A DNA stretch of 44,878 bases from Lachnospiraceae bacterium UBA7729 (GCA_002482005.1 DLFD01000084.1:1-44878); one strand, 5' to 3'. Shown: positions 31,718 to 40,243, numbered from the stretch's first letter. The notes: a model not told the origin generated them from the sequence alone. Translations and numbers: made by a program.

Positions 31718-33160
31718 ATGACATTTCATCACAGCAGCCGATCCGGCTTAGCCACAGAACCTTATCAGCAGCTTCCGCTTATGCGCCTGGTCCGGATGAT
31801 CGCCATCATCGCGGTCCCGGTCGCCCTGCAGAACCTGCTCACAACCACCGGCTCCATGGTGGACACCATCATGCTTGCCTCCCTGGGCGAGCAGACCGTC
31901 GGGGCCGCCGGACTCTGCGCCCAGTTCTCAAGCCTGATGTTCTCGGGCTACTGGGGCTTTGTAGGCGGAGGCATGCTTTTCTTCTCCCAGTTCTACGGGT
32001 CAGGAGAGCATGAGAACATCCGGAAGTCCTACGGAATGACCCTGGTCTTCATGATGATCTCGGGAATCACATTCGGCTCCCTTGCCATCTTCGCTCCGCT
32101 CTCCGTCATGCGTCTCTACACCGGAAGTGAGACGATCCAGAAGATCGGCGTCGAGTACCTGAAGATCGTCGGCTTCGCCTATCCGGTCCAGGTGATCGCC
32201 ATGGCCCAGAGTGCGCTTCTTCGCTCCATCGGAGAGGTGAAGATCCCGCTTTTCGGAGCGATCGCATCCGTGATCACGAACTTCACGGTCAACTTCATCC
32301 TGATCTTCGGTCATCTCGGTTTCCCGAAGATGGGCATCCGCGGCGCCGCAGTGGGTACGGTGGCCGCAGCCATCGTCAACGTTCTGGTGATCGTGATCGC
32401 TGCGAAGATCCGCCGCCTTCCTTACCTTCTTGACTTCACCCATCACTTCCGCTGGAACCGCAAGCTTCTGAAGCAGTACCTGATCAAATCCGCTCCGATC
32501 ATCGCCAACGAAGTTCTGATCGGAGTCGGAAACATGCTGATCAACATCGTCCTGGGACATCAGGCTGACCAGGCGATCGCGGCAACCGCGGTCTTCCGTA
32601 CCCTCGAAGGAATCATCATCGCCTTCTTCAGCGGGTTCTCAAGCGCGGCGACGGTCCTGGTCGGAACGGAGATCGGCGCCGGCAGACACGAGGAAGCCTT
32701 CTCGAGAGCCTACCGCCTGATCTATCTCTGCCAGGCACTGACCGGCGTCACCGCCCTGGTCCTGATCCTGATCCATGACCCGCTGCTGCACGCCATGGGA
32801 CTGAGCGGGGTCTCCTACCGCACCTGTACAGGAATGCTGGTCATCTTCACATTTGCTTCCATCCTGAGGATGGGCAACTGGTCGATGAACGACACCTACC
32901 GCGCAGCCGGCGACCCCAGCTTCGGCTCCCTCCTTGAGATCACCTTCATGTTCGGCATGGTCCAGCCCATGATCCATCTGGCTAACGATCTCCTGCACTG
33001 GCCATTCCTCGTGGTCTTCGCCCTCTGCTACTGCGACGAGCCCGTCCGCTACATCATCATGCAGATCCACATGTACTCACGAAAGTGGATCCGCCCTGTC
33101 TCCGAGGCAGGTCTCGCGACGATCGGCGAATTCCGTAAGAAATACAGCATAAAGATGTAA
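31718..33160 (+). CDS. MATE-family multidrug/cation efflux transporter
   Basis: Twelve-helix antiporter of 480 residues exporting cationic drugs or metabolites with Na+ or H+. The two MatE halves are visible: VPVALQNLLTTTGSMVDTIML and GAAGLCAQFSSLMFS in the first, then SAPIIANEVLIGVGNMLINI and AATAVFRTLEGIIIAFF in the second. GIRGAAVGTVAAAIVNV lies at the end of the first half. The start at 31718 has AAGGA upstream. It is divergent from murA and followed by a bidirectional terminator. A second, broken MATE gene lies at 42822-44211, and the two are not close copies. Confidence 0.93.
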   Translation: MTFHHSSRSGLATEPYQQLPLMRLVRMIAIIAVPVALQNLLTTTGSMVDTIMLASLGEQTVGAAGLCAQFSSLMFSGYWGFVGGGMLFFSQFYGSGEHENIRKSYGMTLVFMMISGITFGSLAIFAPLSVMRLYTGSETIQKIGVEYLKIVGFAYPVQVIAMAQSALLRSIGEVKIPLFGAIASVITNFTVNFILIFGHLGFPKMGIRGAAVGTVAAAIVNVLVIVIAAKIRRLPYLLDFTHHFRWNRKLLKQYLIKSAPIIANEVLIGVGNMLINIVLGHQADQAIAATAVFRTLEGIIIAFFSGFSSAATVLVGTEIGAGRHEEAFSRAYRLIYLCQALTGVTALVLILIHDPLLHAMGLSGVSYRTCTGMLVIFTFASILRMGNWSMNDTYRAAGDPSFGSLLEITFMFGMVQPMIHLANDLLHWPFLVVFALCYCDEPVRYIIMQIHMYSRKWIRPVSEAGLATIGEFRKKYSIKM

Positions 33161-33195
33161 GCATGGTCACCTCATGCGGCTCATAGCCTTCATAC
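33161..33195 (-). repeat. Post-terminator repeat, copy 3 (short)
   Basis: On the minus strand TTTTGTATG, then AAGGCTATGAGCCGCATG and GACCATGC, matching the first half of copy 1. It lies between the terminator of the leftward gene and the stop codon of the rightward MATE gene. Confidence 0.65.
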
Positions 33196-33266
33196 AAAAG
33201 GCAGGTGCCTTCGCTGCCGGCATCCATCTGGAAAGGAATGCCGGCGACAGAGACACCTGCCTTATT
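33196..33266. terminator. Bidirectional terminator between MATE and the flavin reductase-like gene
   Basis: Outer stem AAGGCAGGTG/CACCTGCCTT (33198-33207 with 33254-33263) with an inner stem GCCGGCAT/ATGCCGGC (33216-33223 with 33238-33245). Confidence 0.8.
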
Positions 33267-33282
33267 TCTGGCCTGCTTTCTC

Positions 33283-34101
33283 TTACTTTCCCCGCTTCTT
33301 CACGCTGTAGCCGAATGTGCCGATCTTTCTCCCCAGCCCGAAGTATTCGCCGTGCGAGTAGGCGATCAGCCTTGCCCGATCGAGGTCGAACCGGCCTTTT
33401 TCGTCAAAGTAAGCTTCGTCCGCATCCACGCAGACAACGTCGGCCAGGAACATGTCATGCGATTCAAGCGGGATGACCTGCTTTACCCGGCACTCGATGC
33501 TGACCGGGCTCTCGAGGATGACCGGTGCATGCTCCAGCTTACTGGCCCTGCCAGCCGTGAGCCTGTGCTGCCTTCCGTCCTCCGTCTGCCAGGTGTAAGC
33601 GAACTTGTCCACGTCCCTTCCGGACCTGACCCCGCACCAGTCGCAGGCTTTCGTCAGCTCTTCCGTCACCAGATTGATGACGAACTCTCCTGTCTCCCCG
33701 ATGATGTCGTGGGAGCAGCGGGACTTCCGGACGGAGATGGATACCATGGCAGGGTCCGAGCAGACGGTGCCTGCCCAGGCGACCGTGAGGATGTTCGGCT
33801 TCTCCCCGTCCCTGCCGCAGCTGACCATGACCGCAGGTACCGGGTAGAGCATGTTGCCGGCCCGCCAGACCTGTCTGCAGCCGGATGCCGGGACACCTGT
33901 ACTGCCATTCCCTCTGCCTTCTGGCTGCCTGCGGCCGGATGCAGAGACTGACGCGCTGCTGTTCTTCCTGCTTCCCGCCTGTCTCGCACGGCCGGAGACT
34001 TCGCCGTCCGCCGACTTTCCTCCGCCTGGTACATATCCGCGGGGAGCCATCTTCCTGCCGCCGTCAGGTTTTCTTCTTTCCGCCATTATCTTCTTTTCCA
34101 T
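33283..34101 (-). CDS. Flavin reductase-like / FMN-binding split-barrel protein with unusual N-terminal extension
   Basis: Flavoprotein of the flavin reductase split-barrel family, 272 residues. From about residue 78 the protein fits the family: VWRAGNMLYPVPAVMVSCG, ILTVAWAGTVCSDPAMVSIS, TGEFVINLVTEEL. Residues 1-77 are a Gly/Ser/Arg-rich extension without family counterpart. ASGRRQ and ASGCRQ within it come from a repeated DNA segment (GCATCCGGC...GCAG), so it may have grown by local duplication. Start is uncertain between 34101, 34086 and 34050; the first is 12 bp after the upstream stop. It is coupled to the pyrophosphatase gene. Confidence 0.75.
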   Translation of the reverse strand: MEKKIMAERRKPDGGRKMAPRGYVPGGGKSADGEVSGRARQAGSRKNSSASVSASGRRQPEGRGNGSTGVPASGCRQVWRAGNMLYPVPAVMVSCGRDGEKPNILTVAWAGTVCSDPAMVSISVRKSRCSHDIIGETGEFVINLVTEELTKACDWCGVRSGRDVDKFAYTWQTEDGRQHRLTAGRASKLEHAPVILESPVSIECRVKQVIPLESHDMFLADVVCVDADEAYFDEKGRFDLDRARLIAYSHGEYFGLGRKIGTFGYSVKKRGK

Positions 34102-34113
34102 ATACGATCAGAC

Positions 34114-35832
34114 TCAGTCATTGTCCTTTGTCAGTTCCGCCATCAGCGCCGGAACGACCTGCTTCTTTCTGGAGACGATACCAGGCATCTTCGCAAGGTT
34201 GTCCTTCACCTCGACGCCGAATGCCGTCTCGATCAGCACCTTGGACCTGCCGCCATAGCAGATCATCAGCGTGGACTCATCCATGATGTTGGTGAGCATG
34301 AAGAGAGCAAGCGACAGCCCGTGCTCCTCGTAAGCTTTCTCGATGAATGGCTTGATCCTGACGCAGATCTCATCCAGCTCTTCCTGGTCCATCGAAGTGA
34401 TCTGACCGATCCCGATGGTCTCGTCATTGATCTCAAATGTTTTAAAGTCTGTATAGAAGATCTCCTCAGGTGTGTGGTTCTTCAGGTCAGAGCCTGCACG
34501 GAACATCTTCTTTGCGTATTCTTCCGGATCGATCCCGGCGATCTTCGCCAGTTCCTTCGCCGCAAGCCGGTCGATCGGGGTACAGGTCGGCGAGTGGAAG
34601 ATCAGAGTATCCGACAGAATCGCGGAGACCAGAAGTCCGGCGATCTGCTCCGGGATCCCGATCTCATGTTCCTGGAACATCTCATAGACGATCGTCGCCG
34701 TGCATCCCAGAGGCTGGTTGCGGAAGTAGACCGGATTTATCGTCTGGAGCGTGCCGATCTTATGATGATCGATGACCTCCATGATCTCAGCATTTTCCAC
34801 ATTATCGACTGCCTGGGACACCTCATTGTGGTCGACCAGGATCAGCGCTCTCTTGCGGGCTCCCATCAGGTTTCGGCGGGAGATCGTGCCGATGTAGGCG
34901 CCTTTTTTGTCCAGGATCGGGAAGTCACGGTACCTCTTCTTCGACATGATGTCCTTGATCTGGTCGGTGAAGTCTCCGATGTGGAAGGTGACCAGGTTAT
35001 CCGACTTCATGAAGAAATCGATCGGCATCGACTGGTTGATCAGGCGGGCGACCGTGTAAGTATCGAGCGGGCTGACGATAATGGTCACGCCCTTCTCTCG
35101 GGCCATGTGCTGGATCGTCTTGGAGACAGGAGCTCCCAGGCAGACGACGATGCAGCCGGCGCCGGCGATGATGGACATCAGCTGGGACTCATAACGGTTG
35201 CCGAGGATGACCATGTCATGCGGATCGATATAGTTCTCCATGACATCCGGGTTGGCTGCGGCGATGATGACCTTGCCCTCTGTGAAGCTGGCATTCGGAT
35301 CGCCGACGACCATCTCCGCGTCCAGGGTCTCCAGGATATTGCGGTAAGGAGTCCTGGCGACGGACACGATCGCTGAATCGTTCTCATCCATGTAGGACTT
35401 CGCGATATCATTGATCGTGATGAGTCCCTGCAGATGATTCTCACTGTCGGTGATCGGCAGAGTGAAGACATTCTGCGTATTCATCAGATTCCAGGCGTCC
35501 TTGACGGAGATCTTGCCGTCGACGCCGGGAGTCCTGCGGATCTCAAGGTCCTTGACTCTTGTTCCGATGTTCTCGATGAACAGAGGCTGAGGCACATTGA
35601 AATAATCAAGTACAAACTGAGTCTCGGCCGAGACATTGCCCGCTCTGCAGGCTACATAATTGTATGCCCCGTCCGGGCCGTCAATATGCTGTTTGAGATA
35701 GGCATAAGAGATCGCCGAACAGATGGAATCCGTGTCCGGATTCTTGTGGCCGATCACACACACAGTTCTCTTCTTCTGCTTCTTCGGCGCTCTGGTGATC
35801 TTCTCCAGAGTCTCATTGATATTCTCTTCCAT
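34114..35832 (-). CDS. Putative manganese-dependent inorganic pyrophosphatase with CBS/DRTGG regulatory insert
   Basis: Family II pyrophosphatase (DHH phosphoesterase) of 572 residues; hydrolyses PPi and drives biosynthesis. VCVIGHKNPDTDSICSA gives the first metal ligands, and VIDHHKIG is the DHH motif after a regulatory insert of two CBS domains around a DRTGG-like domain. The DHHA2 C-terminal domain carries FHSPTCTPIDRLAA and YGGRSKVL. CBS inserts let adenine nucleotides tune activity (known family). The start at 35832 has GGAAAGGA upstream; earlier in-frame Met codons lack a site. PPDK in this window makes or consumes PPi. Confidence 0.9.
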   Translation of the reverse strand: MEENINETLEKITRAPKKQKKRTVCVIGHKNPDTDSICSAISYAYLKQHIDGPDGAYNYVACRAGNVSAETQFVLDYFNVPQPLFIENIGTRVKDLEIRRTPGVDGKISVKDAWNLMNTQNVFTLPITDSENHLQGLITINDIAKSYMDENDSAIVSVARTPYRNILETLDAEMVVGDPNASFTEGKVIIAAANPDVMENYIDPHDMVILGNRYESQLMSIIAGAGCIVVCLGAPVSKTIQHMAREKGVTIIVSPLDTYTVARLINQSMPIDFFMKSDNLVTFHIGDFTDQIKDIMSKKRYRDFPILDKKGAYIGTISRRNLMGARKRALILVDHNEVSQAVDNVENAEIMEVIDHHKIGTLQTINPVYFRNQPLGCTATIVYEMFQEHEIGIPEQIAGLLVSAILSDTLIFHSPTCTPIDRLAAKELAKIAGIDPEEYAKKMFRAGSDLKNHTPEEIFYTDFKTFEINDETIGIGQITSMDQEELDEICVRIKPFIEKAYEEHGLSLALFMLTNIMDESTLMICYGGRSKVLIETAFGVEVKDNLAKMPGIVSRKKQVVPALMAELTKDND

Positions 35833-35899
35833 TTGCTGTCCTTTCCGAAATAGTCTTTCCTTCTGACAGATATTGTTCATTATCACGTGTTCACTCATG

Positions 35900-36150
35900 C
35901 TTGTTCTTCTTTACTGTACACCAAAAAACAAATCCTGAGGATGCCGCCGTATAAAAATAATCAAAATTGCTAAAATTAACATTTATTTAATATATTCGTA
36001 ACATATTCGTAGTATATCTATGCTAACTTATTTATACAAGTCAAGGAGATAAAAAGTTCCGAAGACTTTCAGATACGACCCTAAATACACATTCCAAGCG
36101 AATGATATTTTTTCATAATAGCCTCGGAAGAGCAAAAGCCGAAAGGCCGG
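35900..36150 (+). ncRNA. Candidate small-RNA region ending at a plus-strand terminator (function unknown)
   Basis: No credible ORF lies between the pyrophosphatase start and the cobO end. The plus strand holds TTGCTA, an 18-base spacer and TATATT (about 35966-35995), then about 200 bases ending in the terminator below. No rightward gene precedes that terminator, so a free RNA is the simplest explanation. On the minus strand TTGACT at 36039-36044 may serve the pyrophosphatase. Confidence 0.3.
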
Positions 36151-36198
36151 AGCCCTTCCGGGGCACTCCTCTTCAGAAGCCGGAAGGCTTCTTTTTTT
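36151..36198 (+). terminator. Plus-strand terminator-like hairpin without an upstream plus-strand gene
   Basis: Arms 36151-36162 and 36178-36189 (AGCCCTTCCGG with CCGGAAGGCT, one bulge) followed by seven T (36192-36198). A GCCGAAAGGC mini-hairpin lies just before it. Confidence 0.65.
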
Positions 36199-36228
36199 CT
36201 GTGTCAGCTGCTGCCCTTTCGTCATCTC

Positions 36229-36957
36229 TCATCTCTCGATTCCCCGTCTGGCTGAGATTCCCCTGTCGTAGGGATGTTTCACCTTCTTCATCTCCGTGAC
36301 ATAATCCGCACGGAGGATCATTTCCTCCGAAGGCCCCTGACCGGTCAGGATGACCTCAAGGCCCTCCGGCTTATGGTCAAGACAGCTGATCAGGTCCTGC
36401 TCCGGAAGCAGCCCCGCCCGGACCGTATAGATCGCCTCATCGAGGAAAAGCAGATCGTACCGCTCCTCCTCCGCCTTCCGGAAAAGCTGCTTCAGTCTTT
36501 CCCTATAGGATGTGCGCTGCTCCGCTTTCTCTTCTTCGGTCATCTGAAAGCTGAACTTCACGCGGTCAGGCCCGTCTATGAGCGTGATGCCAGGAACCTG
36601 CGAGAGGACCCTGCGCTCACTTGTCGAATTATCCTTCATGAACTGATAGATCAGGACCTTCCCTCCGGCCCCGGCCGCCCTCACGCACAGTCCCATGCCG
36701 CAGGTCGTCTTGCCCTTTCCATCTCCGCAGTAGATGTGGATGAGACCCCGCCTTCCGCTTTCTTTCTTATTGACAGCCAGGTCAGACCGGCCTGCTGTCG
36801 GCCGCTCTGTCTGCTGCTCTGCCTGCTGCTCTGCCTGCTGCTCTGTCTGCCGCTCTGCCTGCCGCTCTGCCTGCTGCTCTGTCTGCCGCTCTGCCTGCCA
36901 CTCTGTCTGCTGCTCTGCCTGTCGCTCTGCCTGCTGCTCTGTCTTTCTCTCTTCCAT
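36229..36957 (-). CDS. Cob(I)yrinic acid a,c-diamide adenosyltransferase (CobO/BtuR) with repeat-built N-terminus
   Basis: Transfers the adenosyl group of ATP to cob(I)alamin or cob(I)yrinic acid diamide, making coenzyme B12. The C-terminal 180 residues are the family: GLIHIYCGDGKGKTTCGMGL (P-loop), VLIYQFMKD, LLFLDEAIYTV and VILTGQGPSEEMI. The first 55 residues are about twelve tetrapeptides of the (A/T)E(Q/R)Q kind, encoded by a 12-bp tandem repeat; they probably form a charged helix of no known role. The start at 36957 is set by AAAGGA eight bases upstream. No other B12 gene is adjacent. Divergent from the beta-lactamase-fold gene. Confidence 0.88.
   Translation of the reverse strand: MEERKTEQQAERQAEQQTEWQAERQTEQQAERQAERQTEQQAEQQAEQQTERPTAGRSDLAVNKKESGRRGLIHIYCGDGKGKTTCGMGLCVRAAGAGGKVLIYQFMKDNSTSERRVLSQVPGITLIDGPDRVKFSFQMTEEEKAEQRTSYRERLKQLFRKAEEERYDLLFLDEAIYTVRAGLLPEQDLISCLDHKPEGLEVILTGQGPSEEMILRADYVTEMKKVKHPYDRGISARRGIER
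36801..36945. repeat. 12-bp tandem repeat inside the cobO-like gene
   Basis: About twelve imperfect copies of CYGCTCTGYCTG in frame, each giving four residues. Variation is limited to a few positions, which indicates recent slippage or unequal exchange. Confidence 0.9.
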
Positions 36958-37064
36958 CGCCTGATTCCTTTCCGCCATCTGCGGATACCGGCTCCGCCAT
37001 CTCATGGGCGGCCTGCTGCCTGCTTCCGGATACCTCTCTGCTGACACAATCCTCTGACAATGCT

Positions 37065-37070
37065 ATTATA
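37065..37070 (-). promoter_or_regulatory. -10 element upstream of the cobO-like gene
   Basis: Perfect TATAAT on the minus strand; no good -35 at 17 bases, so it may need an activator. Confidence 0.45.
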
Positions 37071-37092
37071 CCCTGCCTCGTGCAGCCCTGAA

Positions 37093-37121
37093 TTGCAACA
37101 TGAAAAATCAAGTGCTATGAT
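37093..37121 (+). promoter_or_regulatory. Sigma-A promoter of the beta-lactamase-fold gene
   Basis: TTGCAA (37093-37098), 17-base spacer, TATGAT (37116-37121). Confidence 0.7.
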
Positions 37122-37203
37122 GAGGCATGCTGTTTGATCTCTGAACATGGCCGCCGCGAAAGACGGCGATCTCTGTAAGGAACTGTACCGGAAAGGATCC
37201 TGA

Positions 37204-38934
37204 ATGAAACGGAAACAATACCTGATGCTCTGCATGACCCTGACGCTGGCCGCCTCTCCGCTTTCCGTCCTGGGAAGCAGGCGGGTCGACAGCCTGTCCG
37301 ATATCGCCACCGGCCTGCCGAAGAATGCTTCTTCCGCAAAGGCTCCGGCGGATGATTCCCTGCCAGGCCTGACCCTTCCCCCGGATGATGACGAGGCCGG
37401 CCTCATCCACAGCATCCGCAAACTCACGAATCCTTTCTACGAAGCCCAGTCCGAGTCAGAATCGGAGAGGATCGCGGAATCAGAAGCCCTCTCGGAGAAG
37501 GAAGCCGTGGAAAAGGCTGCCGAGGAGTCGGAGCGACTTCGGAAAGAGGCTCAGCAGAAGGCTGAAAAGGAAGCCAGGGAGCTGAAAGAAAAAGAAGAGA
37601 TGCTCGGGGCGATCTCAGAGAATCATGTGGTCATCGGCAGCGGGATCTCCTCCGAAAATCAGGATGCCCCAGACACATATGAGACTGAGACAGAAGCGGA
37701 ATCCGAGACCGAATCGGAAACGAATCCGACATCAGAAGCACGGTCCGAGTCTGAGTCCGATGCCGGATCGGGACCGAAGTCTGAGGCTGGATCAGAGTCT
37801 GAAACGGAAACGAAGTCCGAAGCTGGATCAGAGTCTGAAACGGAAACGAAGTCCGAAGCTGGATCAGAGTCTGAGACCGAAGCGGAGTCGGAGGCCGGAT
37901 CCGAGACTGGATCTGAGTCTGAGACCGAAGCGGAATCGGAGGCCGGATCCGAGACCGGATCTGAGTCTGAGACCGAAGCGGAATCCGAGACCGAATCCGA
38001 GTCTGAGACAGAATCGAAGGCCGAATCCGAATCGGAGACGGAATCCGAGGAGGATACGGATTCCGGAGTTGGTTCCCTTCCGGAAGAAGACGAGCCGGAG
38101 AGTGAATCCGGGAAGAAGCCTTACGAGACTGCCTTCTCCCAGCCGACCGCCGGCATCTTCGACTACCGCATGCTGAGGGAACATCCTCTTCCTTCCCTTC
38201 CGAAAGATCTCCACTCCCTCTACTATAAGGTAAAGGACCAGGTGGAAGGCTACTCAGGGACCTGGTCGGTCTACGTCGAGGACCTGTCCACCCGCCAGGC
38301 AATGATCGTCGGTGACCAGAGCATGAAGTCCGCATCCGTGATGAAGCTCTTCATCATGGCCACTGTCTACGATCAGATCGACAAAGGACGATTGGACAGG
38401 ACTGACGAGATCGTATCGCTTCTTTCCGATATGATCTCCCACTCTTCCAATGAGGCAGCCAACCGTCTTCTTCTGATCCTGGGGCATGACAGCTACGCAG
38501 ACGGCGTAGCCTCGGTCGACCGCTATATCGAAAGCCATGGCTACTCGGACAGGACCCACGAGTACAACGGATTCGAAGATTCGGCCGCCGTCGTGGACGG
38601 AAGTCATTTCAACCAGATCAGCGCCAGGGACATCGGACTTCTCCTCGAACGCATATACAGCCGGAAGTTCATCTCCAGGAAAGTATGCAACGAAGTCGAG
38701 AACATGATGCTCAGCCAGGGGACCCGCTACAAGATCCCGAAGGGACTTCCGGACGGCACCGAAGTCGCCAACAAGACGGGTGAGATGGATACGGTCGAAA
38801 ATGATGCAGCGGTCGTCTACGGCGACCGGACGGATTTCATCCTGGTAGTCCTCTCGGAGGACTGGGACAGCAAGTCGGCTGCCCAGGAACATATCCAGGA
38901 GATCGCCGGGATGGTATATGACTATCTGAACTAA
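37204..38934 (+). CDS. Secreted beta-lactamase-fold serine hydrolase with Ser/Glu repeat linker
   Basis: Exported protein of 576 residues. A signal peptide covers 1-24 with a hydrophobic core, then a charged helix (about 77-134), then a Ser/Glu/Thr-rich linker (about 155-305) with 36- and 48-bp DNA repeats. The C-terminal domain (about 335-576) has the class A motifs: Ser378-Val-Met-Lys381, Ser414-Ser-Asn416 and Lys524-Thr-Gly526. It belongs to the beta-lactamase2-type domain family; hydrolysis of beta-lactams is not established, and a peptidoglycan-related role is equally possible. No sortase or lipobox motif is seen. AAAGGA lies six bases before the ATG. Co-directional with the 88-residue gene. 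Confidence 0.85.
   Translation: MKRKQYLMLCMTLTLAASPLSVLGSRRVDSLSDIATGLPKNASSAKAPADDSLPGLTLPPDDDEAGLIHSIRKLTNPFYEAQSESESERIAESEALSEKEAVEKAAEESERLRKEAQQKAEKEARELKEKEEMLGAISENHVVIGSGISSENQDAPDTYETETEAESETESETNPTSEARSESESDAGSGPKSEAGSESETETKSEAGSESETETKSEAGSESETEAESEAGSETGSESETEAESEAGSETGSESETEAESETESESETESKAESESETESEEDTDSGVGSLPEEDEPESESGKKPYETAFSQPTAGIFDYRMLREHPLPSLPKDLHSLYYKVKDQVEGYSGTWSVYVEDLSTRQAMIVGDQSMKSASVMKLFIMATVYDQIDKGRLDRTDEIVSLLSDMISHSSNEAANRLLLILGHDSYADGVASVDRYIESHGYSDRTHEYNGFEDSAAVVDGSHFNQISARDIGLLLERIYSRKFISRKVCNEVENMMLSQGTRYKIPKGLPDGTEVANKTGEMDTVENDAAVVYGDRTDFILVVLSEDWDSKSAAQEHIQEIAGMVYDYLN
37783..37986. repeat. Tandem repeats encoding the Ser/Glu linker
   Basis: Three 36-bp units (37783, 37819, 37855) followed by two 48-bp units (37891, 37939), all in frame and encoding EAGSESETETKS-like and EAGSETGSESETEAES-like segments. 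Confidence 0.9.
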
Positions 38935-38953
38935 GAGAAAGGAGCTGGCGCCT

Positions 38954-39220
38954 GTGAAGATCTGGGCGAAGGAATGGAAAAACAACCATATGCTGCGGGA
39001 CATAACCGTCGAAGATCACACCGATGATACCCGCACCCACAAGGTTTTCCACGCCATCGATGAGATCTGCGAGAAGTTCGACCTGCAGCACCCGATCTGG
39101 CTCGATTCCAATGTAAGGGATTTCCAGAACCGGGCAAGATGCAGATTCTCCAAAGATTCATTTACGGAAGAGGTCCCGTTCGACTACCTGGAGATCCAGG
39201 TGATCGAGGAAGATGATTGA
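38954..39220 (+). CDS. Small conserved-looking hypothetical protein
   Basis: Acidic soluble protein of 88 residues with GTG start, AAAGGAG nine bases upstream, 19 bp after the beta-lactamase-fold gene, so it is on the same transcript. No signal or membrane segment. Highlights are KEWKNNHMLRDITVED, THKVFHAIDEICEKFDL and FTEEVPFDYLEIQVIEEDD. I do not recognise a named domain. The promoter of deoD starts inside its last codons. Confidence 0.75.
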   Translation: MKIWAKEWKNNHMLRDITVEDHTDDTRTHKVFHAIDEICEKFDLQHPIWLDSNVRDFQNRARCRFSKDSFTEEVPFDYLEIQVIEEDD

Positions 39221-39245
39221 ATTCAACAGTCACCGCAATTATAAT
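39217..39245 (+). promoter_or_regulatory. Sigma-A promoter of the deoD-mtnN-TSCPD operon
   Basis: TTGAAT (39217-39222), 17-base spacer, TATAAT (39240-39245), leader of about 105 bases. Confidence 0.75.
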
Positions 39246-39355
39246 AAAAACCATGCTGGCAGTGCCCCGTGCACCCAGGTCCATACGCCTTTTTCCGCAG
39301 AACACGCGGGACATAGGCTTTCACTGAAGTTTCAATCGGAAAGGCAGGTTTTCTT

Positions 39356-40093
39356 ATGGGTAAGGTATCCCCGTCAGCGTGCATCGATGTCAAGGAAGGC
39401 ACGCATGTAGCGAAAGTTGTTCTGTTCCCCGGCGATCCGCTCCGCGCAAAGTATGTTGCAGAGCACTATCTCGAGAATCCGGTCCTGTTCAATGACGTCC
39501 GCGGAATGCTGGGCTACACAGGACTTTACGAAGGCAGGGAAGTCTCCGTCATGGGTTCCGGCATGGGTATCCCGTCCGCAACCCTCTATGCACACGAGCT
39601 GTTCACCTTCTACGGAGTAGAAGCCATCATCCGCATCGGCTCCGCAGGCGGGCTGGGCGACACTGTCAAGTGCCGCGACGTCCTTCTCGCCATGAGCGCA
39701 ACGACCAACTCGGCATACACCGACAACATCGATCTTCCGGGCCATGTGGCTCCGACCGCCGACTGGGGCATGCTGAAGACCGCTTACGACATGGCTCAGG
39801 AGATGGGCGTCCGCACTTCCGTCGGGTCCGTCTACAGCAGCGACTACTTCTACTATCCGAACCCGGCGGCAAAGGTCAACGACAAGGCAAGGAACCTCGG
39901 CCTCATGGCAGTCGAGATGGAGACCGCAGGCATCTACCTGACCGCTATGCTTGATCACAAGAAAGCGCTCAGCGTACTGTCCATCTCCGATCACATCTTC
40001 TCAGGCGAGCATCTGAGCCCGGAGGAGATCCGCGAGTCCTTCCACGAGATGATGGAGATCGCACTGAAGACCGCCGTCAGGACCGAAGTCTGA
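39356..40093 (+). CDS. deoD: Purine-nucleoside phosphorylase, DeoD type
   Basis: Cleaves purine nucleosides with phosphate to base and (deoxy)ribose-1-phosphate in salvage. The 245 residues carry VVLFPGDPLRAKYVAEHYL (phosphate loop), GSGMGIPSATLYAHEL, IRIGSAGGLGD, the substrate Glu in AVEMETAGIY and the catalytic Asp in SISDHIFSGE. AGG-containing site seven bases before the ATG. First gene of an operon with MTA/SAH nucleosidase, so adenine-nucleoside recovery is a common theme. The 3' end is duplicated in a 52-bp tandem repeat. Confidence 0.97.
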   Translation: MGKVSPSACIDVKEGTHVAKVVLFPGDPLRAKYVAEHYLENPVLFNDVRGMLGYTGLYEGREVSVMGSGMGIPSATLYAHELFTFYGVEAIIRIGSAGGLGDTVKCRDVLLAMSATTNSAYTDNIDLPGHVAPTADWGMLKTAYDMAQEMGVRTSVGSVYSSDYFYYPNPAAKVNDKARNLGLMAVEMETAGIYLTAMLDHKKALSVLSISDHIFSGEHLSPEEIRESFHEMMEIALKTAVRTEV

Positions 40094-40225
40094 GACCATA
40101 CCGCAGCCTGAGGTTTACAGAAGTCTGAGACTTGCGGAAGTCGGAGACCGTACCGAAGCCTGAGGTTTACAGAAGTCTGAGACTTGCGGAAGTCGGAGAC
40201 ATACGGAAGTCTCAGGCATACACAA
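40092..40225. repeat. 52-bp tandem repeat between deoD and mtnN
   Basis: Full units start at 40092 and 40144 with a partial at 40196. Units begin GAGACCRTACCG, and the motif AAGTCTGAGAC repeats within them. The first unit begins at the deoD stop. Confidence 0.92.
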
Positions 40226-40243
40226 GATATAAGGAGTTCTGAA

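Noticed and set aside
36028..36225. 65-codon minus-strand frame in the cobO-pyrophosphatase gap
   Set aside because: Reads through a terminator hairpin, lacks a ribosome site and has no protein-like pattern.
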